From the NCBI GenBank assembly GCA_964589765.1, contig CAZPUM010000002.1:1-64000 (forward strand): a DNA stretch of 64,000 nt, in the 5' to 3' direction. Both the position numbers and the translations under genes were made by a program. Positions 7,011 to 16,017 of the stretch are shown here, piece by piece. Under the pieces are notes generated by a model, which saw only the letters and a list, made by a program, of their open reading frames with translations, did not search any database and had not been told where the DNA came from. Each line of letters begins with the position of its first letter. Within the stretch, counting starts at the first letter, position 1. This DNA is from UBA525 sp964589765. GTDB taxonomy: Archaea > Nanobdellota > Nanobdellia > Woesearchaeales > UBA525.

Positions 7011-10000
7011 ACACATCCTCCTCATCCTGTTTTTTCTGCGATTTTGGTTGCGGTTTTGGTTGCGGTTTCTTTTGGGGTTCTTGTTTCTTCCCAATCTTAG
7101 CCAAGTCAACATACCCATCTTCAGATTTTGGCTTGGGGGTACTTTCTGGTTTTTTTACTTCCGACTTTACAGTTCCTTGCGGAATTTGGGGCTTGACATC
7201 CTGTTTTTCCGCAGGCTTTGTCTCTCCAAATTTATTGAACAACTCTTTTCTTTCATTTTCCTTTTCAGCCTCTCTCTGTTTTCGGGCCTTTTCAGCTGCT
7301 TCAGCTCTAGCTTTCTGTTCCTCAGCCAGTTTCTTTCGCTCTTCGGGAGACATGGGTTTCTGTTGTGGTATTCCTCTTTGAGGAGCAGTTGCTTGTGTTG
7401 AGGCTTTCGTTGCCTCTTCTGCTTTCTTCTGCTCGTTTAGAGTCCAAAGCCAGTATCCTGCGCCACCCATAACTAGAATTCCAAGAATGATTAATATCAG
7501 AGCTAACCAATCAACACCTTTTTCAGATACAGGAACGCATTCTCCTGAGACACACTCTTCATCAAGAAGACAATCCTCATCCTCAGTACACAGATCAATA
7601 GGGGGGATAACTCCTCCTATAGGAACACATTTTCCTGCGGAACTACATTCATAACCCTTATCGCAGTCTATGTTGAACATACACCCATCAGGCCTAGGCA
7701 TACAATACCCTCCTATACATTCATCATCAAGGTTGGGGCACTCAGATGCATCAAGGCAAGTAGTCTTAGAGGCCAGTGTGCAGAAGTTTGTATCAATATC
7801 ACAGTTCGAGTCACACTTCAGGCTCCCGCCTGTGAATGAAAAGTCTGCGCAAGTCAGCCCGAGCACTTGGGAGCCATCACAAGACTCATTTACATTAACA
7901 ATAGCGTCCCCACAGGTACCGTTTGTTGGGCCTATACACCCCGATGTGTCGAGTAAACAACCTGATTTACAGCCAAGGGTTCCGCCCGTAAATCCTAAGT
8001 CTGTACAACTTAGACCTGCAAGGTTGGTTCCGTCACAGGATTCGCCAACGTCCACAGCGCCGTTACCACAGGCGGCAGGTACCACAATAGGTACGCAAAC
8101 ACCCCCGACACACACTTTGGGGGTACATTGTAAATCACTTACACAGGATACGCAAGGAGGGCATGTTCCTCCACAATCAGTTGCGTTCTCACCCGCATCA
8201 AGAATCCCATTTGTACAGTGATCGGGTGCTGCAGTACATGCGGGGTCCAGAATATCTTTCACACTCAAAGACTTGACTTTTGGTGTTCCCGCAACTCCTG
8301 CTGCACTGATGGGTGTGAAAGTTGCGGTGTACAAACCAGGGGTTAACCCTGTTGTTGGAATCTCAATGAAAGGTGCTGATGTATTTGCTTCAAAGGTCAC
8401 ACCTGCAGTACCATCAAGTTGAATCTGAACAACGGGCGAACCCAGAGAGCCAGACACATTGTAAGTGTATTTTACATCGGTTCCCACACAGGCAACCGAA
8501 ACTCCGTTTAACCCCGTAAGTTCAGGAACACTTCTGTCAACTATAAAACTGAACTTTTTGATTGCCTGGTCTGATGCGGCCAGACAAGAAACCCAGTACT
8601 CATGAGTACCTTCACCAAGATTTCCTAGTATCTCTGAGAAAACACCGGCTGTTTCTGAACCAAATGATTTGTAAGGTCCTGTAGCACCAATGTCTGAGAA
8701 CTCACAACTCGTTACAGGTTTGTTAGGTTTTATTGAGAATGTGATTGCTGTATCTGATGTTGCAGGTTCTGGACTTATCATTTCGATATCAAAAGGCATT
8801 CCAAAGTTTATTAGAATCGAAAAGTCCGTTGCATTAGCAAGGTTTGCTAAGTTTCTACACACAATTTCATAATCAACATCATGAGGATTATCATTTGTGT
8901 CAGACCTAAAATCTAAAAGTGTTGTGTGCTCGGTTTTGTAGGAGTCCTGACTATCAGGATTGTCAGAAGAATCAAACTTATTTCCGCCGTATGTACAATA
9001 TGTTCTGTCATCTGTTGTTACAGTGAGCGTGACAATCGCGTTTGCCCTGCTTACAACTGTTTCAGGTACGGCGGTCACACCCATCTTTGGACTGGTATCA
9101 TCTACACAGAAGTAGAATGTCTTGAAGTGTTCTCTTAAGTTAGTTTCACGACACATAATTTCTACATCGGCATCGAAGAAACTGAATGTGTCCGTGTGTT
9201 TTCTGTTGTCTGTTGTAGAAAGTATCTCTCTTTCCTCCCATTCCGCACCAGTGTCTGTCGAGTACCTACAATTTGCATCTCTTGTTGATAGTAACTCGGC
9301 AGGGTATGGGCTAGATAACCCGCAACCCAACGGAGGTTGTACCAGCTGAATAAATGGGGGAAGGCCACATTCGCCATCCTCGCCAGGCCTTAACTCTACC
9401 GACTGTGTCGATGACGAACCATCATTCCCCGCATCATCCGTAGCATAAACAGACCATGTTGCGGGGTTGGTTACAGCAGTCGACCCCAAATCCAGTTCAA
9501 CAAACTGCCTTGGTCCTCCAGGAGTGAACCCTTTGAACAGTTCACCAGTTGAATCTCTCACTGAATAATTGTAATAGTCAATTGGCTCAGAAGAAACATT
9601 GAAAGACGCTCTAATTTTATTGAAACATACTGCAGGACTTGCGTTAAGTGTTGGAGCTGGCGGGGCAATACTATCTATTGTAACCACATAAGTTCGCGTT
9701 CTGTTCTTTGCCCCTGTACAGTTCAATTCGAAACTATTCTCTCCTTCAACAAGGAAAGGTTTTGCGTACCCTTTCTTCCAAGTATTGGGAATGCTTGTAT
9801 GAACACTCATCAGTTCTCCATTAGAACGACACTCCTCACCCGCATAGGTTGGTTGTACCACCAGGTCAAAAGATGACAGCGTTGTTATTTCGTCAGGTTG
9901 TAAAACCTGTATATCACTGAACTCACCAAAATTAACTGTGACAGGTACTGTTGTGGAAGAAGATAACCCTGCCAGATTTTCACATTCGACAGTAAATTCA

Positions 10001-10857
10001 AACTGGTGCCTGTTATTATCATTGATAGTGTTGAAGTATTTCAATTCCTCGTGATATGTTTTGAATGTTGACGCAATTACAGGGTCCTCATCTGGAAAAT
10101 ACTCTCCATCAAGTGTACAAGTTGCGTTCTCATCTGTTGTGACTTTAAACACGGTCCACTTGTACCTGGGGTCTGTGACATTTTCTGGTGTGGCTTGAAC
10201 AGTTATTTCTGGAGGTGTGTTATCCCAACCAACAAAAAACTTCGCAGGAGTCTCTTCAACACCATCCTTACACATGATGAAAAAATCCCCTCTCAGATTT
10301 TGAGAAGGGGCTGTGTGCGTAGTTGTTGGTGTTGAACCAGAACTGGTTCCCTGCATCACATCCCACGTGGTGAAATACCACTGCCATTTACACACGGCCT
10401 CTTTTTCTGTAGTCCAAACAATATCATAAGGAGCCGTGTCAGACCAACCGTTTTCTGGCTCAATAAGAGTGATATCCATACCTTCAATTGTGAATTCAAC
10501 GGTGTCAACCTGGTCAGGGTGTGTTGGCAGTCCAGAACGGTCAGCAGCTATCAAAGTAAGCTGGTATGTACTGGGCAAAAGAGGTTTTTTATCACTCCAA
10601 AACATATGGCTCTTGGAATAGACCGCAGGAGGGCCTAATCCAGGGCTCGCTATCAAATCGTAAGTATCAAGAGCATTAACATCTCTAATAGAATAATCCG
10701 TTATCAAAACCTCTTCGGTGTAATTCACAATTATTTTCGGGTCCCATATATGTGTGCCTTGGTCAATCGTAACTATTACCGCACTGACTGAAGGAGTTAT
10801 GGCAAGAGCTATAATCAATAACACGAACCAATTCTTCGTAAATCTCACCTCTCTCAC
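6988..10857 (-). CDS. Large secreted single-pass protein with Cys-rich repeats and a cytoplasmic charged tail
   Basis: 1289 residues from a GTG that overlaps the preceding stop (GTGA). A Sec-type signal peptide (about 1-27, ending SVSA) is followed by Ig-like segments, several with DxTPP-type boundaries and paired cysteines. Two Cys-rich repeats begin CGNGAVDVGESCDG and CGDAIVNVNESCDG, like the Myxococcus-type Cys repeats found in bacterial and DPANN surface proteins. A further Cys-knot-like stretch contains CTEDEDCLLDEEC. A transmembrane helix at about 1116-1138 precedes a tail of about 150 residues rich in Lys, Glu, Ala and Gln, likely coiled coil, then proline-lysine repeats. This polarity puts the ectodomain outside and the tail in the cytoplasm, where it could bind an intracellular partner. 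Unlike its neighbours it has no prepilin-type head. Confidence 0.8.
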   Translation of the reverse strand: MREVRFTKNWFVLLIIALAITPSVSAVIVTIDQGTHIWDPKIIVNYTEEVLITDYSIRDVNALDTYDLIASPGLGPPAVYSKSHMFWSDKKPLLPSTYQLTLIAADRSGLPTHPDQVDTVEFTIEGMDITLIEPENGWSDTAPYDIVWTTEKEAVCKWQWYFTTWDVMQGTSSGSTPTTTHTAPSQNLRGDFFIMCKDGVEETPAKFFVGWDNTPPEITVQATPENVTDPRYKWTVFKVTTDENATCTLDGEYFPDEDPVIASTFKTYHEELKYFNTINDNNRHQFEFTVECENLAGLSSSTTVPVTVNFGEFSDIQVLQPDEITTLSSFDLVVQPTYAGEECRSNGELMSVHTSIPNTWKKGYAKPFLVEGENSFELNCTGAKNRTRTYVVTIDSIAPPAPTLNASPAVCFNKIRASFNVSSEPIDYYNYSVRDSTGELFKGFTPGGPRQFVELDLGSTAVTNPATWSVYATDDAGNDGSSSTQSVELRPGEDGECGLPPFIQLVQPPLGCGLSSPYPAELLSTRDANCRYSTDTGAEWEEREILSTTDNRKHTDTFSFFDADVEIMCRETNLREHFKTFYFCVDDTSPKMGVTAVPETVVSRANAIVTLTVTTDDRTYCTYGGNKFDSSDNPDSQDSYKTEHTTLLDFRSDTNDNPHDVDYEIVCRNLANLANATDFSILINFGMPFDIEMISPEPATSDTAITFSIKPNKPVTSCEFSDIGATGPYKSFGSETAGVFSEILGNLGEGTHEYWVSCLAASDQAIKKFSFIVDRSVPELTGLNGVSVACVGTDVKYTYNVSGSLGSPVVQIQLDGTAGVTFEANTSAPFIEIPTTGLTPGLYTATFTPISAAGVAGTPKVKSLSVKDILDPACTAAPDHCTNGILDAGENATDCGGTCPPCVSCVSDLQCTPKVCVGGVCVPIVVPAACGNGAVDVGESCDGTNLAGLSCTDLGFTGGTLGCKSGCLLDTSGCIGPTNGTCGDAIVNVNESCDGSQVLGLTCADFSFTGGSLKCDSNCDIDTNFCTLASKTTCLDASECPNLDDECIGGYCMPRPDGCMFNIDCDKGYECSSAGKCVPIGGVIPPIDLCTEDEDCLLDEECVSGECVPVSEKGVDWLALILIILGILVMGGAGYWLWTLNEQKKAEEATKASTQATAPQRGIPQQKPMSPEERKKLAEEQKARAEAAEKARKQREAEKENERKELFNKFGETKPAEKQDVKPQIPQGTVKSEVKKPESTPKPKSEDGYVDLAKIGKKQEPQKKPQPKPQPKSQKKQDEEDVFDELEKL

Positions 10858-13052
10858 TTCTCTTCAAGCCTTGCTTCCAGTATGGCGGCTCTGCCATAGT
10901 CCTGAATAACAATCTGTGTTGGATACGAAGTGACAACTTCTGCGTTCTCACTTGCGTCAATTGAATAGTAATACATCGTATAAACTCCCTCTTCGGGCAA
11001 ATCAACGGAGGATAATCTTGATTGAGGTTCACAAGCGCCCGAATCTGAAAAACAGACTCGTGTATCAATCATTCCTATTGGACTCGCATCATCATAAACG
11101 GCATATGGGAAACTCCTTACTTCTGTCCTTCCATAAACTGGAGGTTCAAGCAGAAAGAACTCTGTTTCTGGAGGCACATTATCTCTGACACAGTAAGGAT
11201 TATTTTCGTGAAAATAACCATTCTCTATACAGTCATCTTCATCACGGGTCTGTTTTTCGTCGGCATCTTTTACACACCTGGTTTTACCTGATACCCAACT
11301 ACATGTTTGTAGACCTAAAGAGTCAGAACTTGGGGTTAACAGCGCGTTGGAACCAGAACGTTCATCTCCTGACCATGAAATATCAAAGACAGCATCCGTT
11401 CCACCAGTACAGGCATCTTGAGTGTCATAGTACCTACAGGCCATATCACTGGAGTGTAAGCAACCATACGAACGTGCCAGACCATTTTTTTCTCCATCAT
11501 AATAGCATTCTGGACTTATCGCTGAACAGACGTTGGAATTACAGAACCCTATGACATCCTCGCACGAGTCACAACTTGGTCTTTCCTGTCCAAGACAGAC
11601 GCCTTTCCCGAGTTCCGGAACAACATCCTGCCAATCGCAAACATCGTCTATCGCACAAGGGTTATCTGAACACGAACCGTAACTCTGATAGTCAGCGCAG
11701 GAGGTTATCGCAGCACAACTACTGAACGTAGTGAAAGTCATCGGCCTTCCTCCGAAGGCCTGGTCTGCGAAACACTGGTAAGTTTCATCCCCACATAATA
11801 AAGTCAAATCACCTACAACAATGCTCAAGTCAGAGTCAGCAAAAAGCCCAAGAAGACCGTTACACTGTTCGCACTCTGGTTGAGGAATACACTGGGCAAA
11901 CCCGTTTATTGTTGAACAAATTGTATTAGTGCCTGAAGAATCGACGTCACAAACATTATCTGCTGAAAGCTGGTTCTCTTCGTCACACTCAACAACTGCG
12001 TTTTCACCTTCAAACTCACCACACCATTTTATGGGCGAACCTGCCGGGCGGTTCATACACTCATCTACACCTGTTGTGACACAGGCACCTGAATCGGTGT
12101 TTGAACTCTCTGTTATAGTTCCGTCGCCAAACCTTGCTCTAACAACATAACAATAAGTTGTTTCTGGTTGTAAACCTGAGTCCTCAATAACATAAGATGT
12201 CGATGGTTGAATCGGGTTGCAGTTGTTAAAGTCCGCATCACATCTCAGAGGTTCGTACTGTATGAAATCTCCGCACACATCATCAAAAGACACGGTTAAA
12301 ACAACGGTGTCCGAACCCACGACAGGCTCCACAGACTCAACGTCAGGCTCCTCTTGAACACAGGAACCAAGTTCGCAGTTTAAGTTTATGTTTATGCCTG
12401 TTTTGTGATTGTCAACAACCACAACTGAAGACATGCCTGGCTGGCATGCGGGATGAATTGCGAATACGCGGGTGGACATGCCAGGAACCTCTTCAAGTCT
12501 GTACTGCCCTGCAGAATCTGTAAAATCGCTAATGGCTCCTTGAGGAATTGGTATGAAAACCTCCACATTCTCAAGAGGATGAACCCCTGTCCCGTTTTGT
12601 ATGGTTCCCGAGACTGTATATGTATCATCCCCTCCCCCTCCTGCAGGGCTACCTGAGCACACCTCAACGCAGGAAGACGCAGCTGGAGGCTGTCCTTCCC
12701 AAGAGTAATCCTGTCCTTGGGCTATTTTTACTTGACAAGCGTTTTCTGTAATCTCAATAAGAGCAGGGTCTACATTGATTTGCCCACTATTTACAACAGA
12801 AGAACCAGCACAACAACATCCTATTGCACATTGTGTTAGAGGACTACATGTTGATAGAGTTCCTGCCCCTTCAATTATCCCGCTTTGGGATGAACACGCG
12901 CTCTGGAAGGAGGGTTCTGACCCGAAAGCATCACCGTTAAAACAATCTCCATAAGGTGGAACACAACAGCCCCACGTCTCCGCGTACGCGTTCGAAGACA
13001 TTGTTACAGCTAGCACGATAACAACAACCAGTGCTACAATCCACCTCACCAC
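10854..13052 (-). CDS. Secreted Cys-rich protein with carboxypeptidase-regulatory-like domain
   Basis: 732 residues from the GTG at 13052. The frame is open to 13112, but a TATA box (TTTATAAAC) lies at 13074-13083, 25 bases before this GTG, so a leaderless start here fits. It gives a clean signal peptide, VVRWIVALVVVIVLAV ending NAYA. A Cys-rich N-terminal part (CCVPPYGDC, later GCCCAGS) is followed at about 150-225 by a beta-sandwich resembling a carboxypeptidase regulatory-like domain (VSGTIQNGTGVHPLENVEVF), then a fibronectin-like stretch (LQPETTYCYVVRARF) and many more cysteines. It ends in an Ig-like domain without a C-terminal anchor. Its stop overlaps the next start. The upstream 432-residue gene ends 41 bases away, so read-through is also possible. 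Confidence 0.75.
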   Translation of the reverse strand: MVRWIVALVVVIVLAVTMSSNAYAETWGCCVPPYGDCFNGDAFGSEPSFQSACSSQSGIIEGAGTLSTCSPLTQCAIGCCCAGSSVVNSGQINVDPALIEITENACQVKIAQGQDYSWEGQPPAASSCVEVCSGSPAGGGGDDTYTVSGTIQNGTGVHPLENVEVFIPIPQGAISDFTDSAGQYRLEEVPGMSTRVFAIHPACQPGMSSVVVVDNHKTGININLNCELGSCVQEEPDVESVEPVVGSDTVVLTVSFDDVCGDFIQYEPLRCDADFNNCNPIQPSTSYVIEDSGLQPETTYCYVVRARFGDGTITESSNTDSGACVTTGVDECMNRPAGSPIKWCGEFEGENAVVECDEENQLSADNVCDVDSSGTNTICSTINGFAQCIPQPECEQCNGLLGLFADSDLSIVVGDLTLLCGDETYQCFADQAFGGRPMTFTTFSSCAAITSCADYQSYGSCSDNPCAIDDVCDWQDVVPELGKGVCLGQERPSCDSCEDVIGFCNSNVCSAISPECYYDGEKNGLARSYGCLHSSDMACRYYDTQDACTGGTDAVFDISWSGDERSGSNALLTPSSDSLGLQTCSWVSGKTRCVKDADEKQTRDEDDCIENGYFHENNPYCVRDNVPPETEFFLLEPPVYGRTEVRSFPYAVYDDASPIGMIDTRVCFSDSGACEPQSRLSSVDLPEEGVYTMYYYSIDASENAEVVTSYPTQIVIQDYGRAAILEARLEEK

Positions 13053-13072
13053 AGACGATTTTCTCGTCTTTA

Positions 13073-13084
13073 AGTTTATAAACA
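13073..13084 (-). promoter_or_regulatory. TATA box inside the open frame upstream of the gene at 10854-13052
   Basis: The complement reads TGTTTATAAACT. Its centre is about 26 bases before the GTG at 13052, the usual archaeal spacing for a leaderless transcript. AAAGACGAGAA follows the box. This element decides between the long (13112) and short (13052) start of the gene. Confidence 0.5.
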
Positions 13085-13093
13085 TTCCGTCTG

Positions 13094-14392
13094 TTACGAC
13101 GAGACGGGGCAACCTAGCACAACTTTAGAATCCATCCAACCATCTGTGTCACTCACAGTCATGTTCAAATCCACGCCACAAACCGCGCCAGAGATATCAT
13201 GACACCAATTGATAGAGACTGGATAACCATCGGGGTCTATGCCCTCTAAAACCCCGTCAGATAAAAGTTCTGTTGCAGAATGACTCTGCAGATAGGCACA
13301 GGAAAGATCAGAAAGAATCACAACGGGCTCTCTGTGCTCCATAAGAAACGAGAATGTATAGGATACTCCATCAAGTTCAGATTTAGAGTCTATTATTGTT
13401 ACCATTGTTGCTGTTTCGCCGTTCTGTTGAATTGGCGGAGAAAGAGTTGTTTGAGCGACTGAATCAACCTCACTGGTCTGAACAGTAAACCCTGGTTTCC
13501 AGGAAGGAACTTCCCTGTAATCCTCAGAAATATCAAAAGCGATATCTCGGGATTCTCTTAAAGCCAAATCTCTAGCGTACTGCGCTATTTGCATGTATCT
13601 GAAATCGTAAGTTCTTCTGACCTCTTGTAAGTTAGTCTCTGCCTGCCCCACAATTGTTAATGGATAATAAACGCTGACAATCACATTGTTGAATGTGTAT
13701 GCTATCTCTGCGGTTGGCTCTCCTACCTCAGTAACATCCACTCCAAGAGCCTCAGAGAATCTGGCAGGATTTGCACAGGCCTGAACTCTGTTAGCTATAA
13801 TTGGCATAAGCATATTTTGTGTTGACTCTGTGTTAGGAACACTTGGTGGGCTACCCGGAAAACTCCTACACTCCCTAGTACTTCCTGGCCTGTTTGGGCC
13901 TTGTTTGTCACAGATTGGCGCAAAATTCACGTCACCAAAATATCCGGGCTGCCAAGATACCATTTTATTGCCCGTATCTGCCTGAATCAGGGTGTTTTCA
14001 ACAGTAAAATCCTCATGAGGATAATCAGGCAGTTCATTTCTGTACGGTCTAAGTCCTGCTGAGCCAGGGATATCTCTGTTACGCGTCAAACCGTACAGCA
14101 TCAACCGGGTTGTCGGACCTGACCCCACAATAGCTCTTGGATATGCGGGGTCATCAACATGCAGTCCTCCGGACTGTCCGAGCTTCTTGAACTCATCTAT
14201 CACAACAGTGTCTATACAACTGCCAAGGACTGCACTCAGTTCGGCAGCGTTTGCACCCTCAATTATCTGTTGTCCCTGTTCGTACTCTTGCTGGACTCTC
14301 TGCTCAGTATCTAGCACCAGGAAAAATATCGCGACTATGAATAAAATTACGAGACCCACTGCAACAAAAATTGTGACCTGCCCACCTCTCAT
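13094..14392 (-). CDS. Prepilin-like membrane protein of a DPANN-type family
   Basis: 432 residues. The head MRGGQVTIFVAVGLVILF with its long hydrophobic helix is a clear class III signal. Soon after comes AVLGSCIDTVVIDEF followed by KKLGQSGGLHVDD. I recall this pattern (a Cys-Ile pair, then LG-x-GG-hydrophobic) as a frequent uncharacterised protein in Woesearchaeota/Pacearchaeota genomes. The ectodomain has further paired cysteines. An upstream in-frame ATG (14410) is rejected because it lies next to the TATA box; the ATG at 14392 is about 25 bases downstream of the box and would be leaderless. It is the first gene of the long minus-strand surface cluster. Confidence 0.78.
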   Translation of the reverse strand: MRGGQVTIFVAVGLVILFIVAIFFLVLDTEQRVQQEYEQGQQIIEGANAAELSAVLGSCIDTVVIDEFKKLGQSGGLHVDDPAYPRAIVGSGPTTRLMLYGLTRNRDIPGSAGLRPYRNELPDYPHEDFTVENTLIQADTGNKMVSWQPGYFGDVNFAPICDKQGPNRPGSTRECRSFPGSPPSVPNTESTQNMLMPIIANRVQACANPARFSEALGVDVTEVGEPTAEIAYTFNNVIVSVYYPLTIVGQAETNLQEVRRTYDFRYMQIAQYARDLALRESRDIAFDISEDYREVPSWKPGFTVQTSEVDSVAQTTLSPPIQQNGETATMVTIIDSKSELDGVSYTFSFLMEHREPVVILSDLSCAYLQSHSATELLSDGVLEGIDPDGYPVSINWCHDISGAVCGVDLNMTVSDTDGWMDSKVVLGCPVSS

Positions 14393-14410
14393 ACTATCGT
14401 CGAGTAACAT

Positions 14411-14423
14411 AGATATTTAAAGA
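14411..14423. promoter_or_regulatory. Bidirectional palindromic TATA promoter
   Basis: GATATTTAAAGATATC (14411-14426) is nearly self-complementary. Its centre is about 25 bases from the ATG at 14392 on the minus strand and about 27 bases from the ATG at 14444 on the plus strand. Both genes would therefore be leaderless and share one TATA element. TCGTCGAG at 14397-14404 lies between the box and the minus-strand start. Confidence 0.6.
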
Positions 14424-14443
14424 TATCCTGCGATGTCACGTCG

Positions 14444-15304
14444 ATGAGAGAACCAATAGCCACTGGCAGTCATTATATGAAGGACAGTCAGATGCTTCGT
14501 GATGAGATTATCGGGGCATACAAGAGCCAAAGAGGCCCTGGCAGACTAGGTGTCGAGGTAAAAAAAGATGTTAAGGGAGTTATCTCACCTAACAGCCCAT
14601 ACAGGCACTGTTCACAGTGTATGGCTTGGGCCTACAAAGCGATAGCGGAAAGCCCAGGGGCAGATGTTTACTTTCTGATAGGTAATAATCAGTACAGTTC
14701 TGAATCAGGAATGGGTACGGAGTACTTCATCACCCCTCTTGGCTTCGTTAGAACCGACGAAGAACTTGTCGAAACCATACGAAGGAAAGGAAACATCGGA
14801 GTTAATAATGAGATTCATGAACACAACAAAATTCTCGAGGTCCAAATTCCATTCCTTCAACACGCTGTTGAAAACAAGGTTGATGATATTTGGATTGTTC
14901 CTATTCTGTTAAATCCCAGCGCCAATGTTGAGGCAATAGCCAAAGACATTCTTGAAACTCTGTCAGAGTTAGAAAGAAATGCGATTTTCATTGTGAGCAG
15001 TAATTTCACACGACACGGTCCGCTTTTCCATTATGTTCCTTTCACAGACCATATCCAGCAACAAATAACACAGATTGACAAAATAGCTTTCGAAAAAATC
15101 AGACAACAAGATGCCGAGGGACTTGCCGAAGTTGCAAAAGACCAACTGATGAACTTCGATGGACTAGAAGCTATGGAACTGTTACTTCGACTTCTCCCCG
15201 AGTGCGAAGTGTCGATAGCACAGTACTATACGTCAGGTGACATTCTAAGTGATTACAAAAACAGCGTTTCATACGCCGCAATAGTATTTGACCAGAAAAA
15301 ATGA
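14444..15304 (+). CDS. MEMO-family protein with substituted metal-site residues
   Basis: 286 residues, full length for the MEMO/AmmeMemoRadiSam-B family. Family signatures are recognisable: REPIATGSHY at the start, GVISPNSPY, LEVQIPFLQ, and SSNFTRHG near the middle. The canonical PHAGY has become PNSPY and GPxH has become GNNQ. The region aligned with the conserved CGR element reads NFDGLEAM, so all three expected metal/catalytic ligands appear replaced. The family is a non-haem iron or copper-binding dioxygenase-like fold related to LigB; this copy is probably not an active metalloenzyme or uses other ligands. Leaderless start from the shared promoter. Confidence 0.75.
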   Translation: MREPIATGSHYMKDSQMLRDEIIGAYKSQRGPGRLGVEVKKDVKGVISPNSPYRHCSQCMAWAYKAIAESPGADVYFLIGNNQYSSESGMGTEYFITPLGFVRTDEELVETIRRKGNIGVNNEIHEHNKILEVQIPFLQHAVENKVDDIWIVPILLNPSANVEAIAKDILETLSELERNAIFIVSSNFTRHGPLFHYVPFTDHIQQQITQIDKIAFEKIRQQDAEGLAEVAKDQLMNFDGLEAMELLLRLLPECEVSIAQYYTSGDILSDYKNSVSYAAIVFDQKK

Positions 15305-15369
15305 GTTTCCCGCCAGAAATAAACAGATATTGAATCAACTTTAAAAGATAAATTAGCATCCTCTACTTT

Positions 15370-16017
15370 ATGTGCGCTCTTGAAGAAAGGGTTAGTACGA
15401 ACATTGTTCTTGTAAACAGACTTGTGCCGGACCTGAGCCCTGTTATTGTGCCTTACGGTGATGAAAATTGTGTGGTTTTTCACAGTGATGGAGGTGTCAT
15501 GTCTAGATACATAAACAATACAATCTCATCTACTGATTTAATCAAGGCGATTGAAAAATACAGTGGAAAAAAAGCCACTCCCGAGATTGTTTTAGAGACA
15601 ATGCGTGACTGGGAAATCAAACACAACAAATGGACAGGACTTCTGAACAGAATTAAGAGAGATTTCAGAGACAGAGGCGACCAAATTGTTATGTCGCTCA
15701 GAGAAGCAGCCATAAACTATGAGGAACACAGAAATCTCATGGACATCTCAGAAGAAATTAGGGTGTATCCTTGGCGAGCAGTTGAACATCTGTGCTTTGC
15801 AATAAACTCGACGGGTAAACCCAACTACAACTTTAAACCTGAAAGTGTTAGATTAACCCCTGTTGACCCTTTAACAGGACAAGTTTACATGGGCGAAAGG
15901 GGCAGGGGTCACATAATTATGGGCGAATTCTCAGACCTCCTTGTGTACGACGAGCATGGAGGTATGTACATTTACTTTAATTTGCCAGAAGAGCACTGGC
16001 TCAAAGAAACTTCTTGA
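15370..16017 (+). CDS. Unknown protein, 215 residues
   Basis: No family recognised. The sequence looks soluble: no signal peptide or membrane helix, and mixed charged and hydrophobic segments. Features include an N-terminal beta-like stretch (NIVLVNRLVPDLSPVIVPYG), a basic helical middle (NRIKRDFRDRGDQIV), and a conserved-looking C-terminal part (GERGRGHIIMGEFSDLLVY). A TATA-like ACTTTAAAAG (15338-15347) about 27 bases before the ATG suggests a leaderless transcript. It overlaps the end of the convergent pseudouridine synthase gene by 17 bases. Confidence 0.7.
   Translation: MCALEERVSTNIVLVNRLVPDLSPVIVPYGDENCVVFHSDGGVMSRYINNTISSTDLIKAIEKYSGKKATPEIVLETMRDWEIKHNKWTGLLNRIKRDFRDRGDQIVMSLREAAINYEEHRNLMDISEEIRVYPWRAVEHLCFAINSTGKPNYNFKPESVRLTPVDPLTGQVYMGERGRGHIIMGEFSDLLVYDEHGGMYIYFNLPEEHWLKETS

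Noticed and set aside
14393..14410. ATG at 14410 as the start of the 432-residue gene
   Set aside because: It lies against the TATA box and would add residues before the prepilin-type head MRGGQV.
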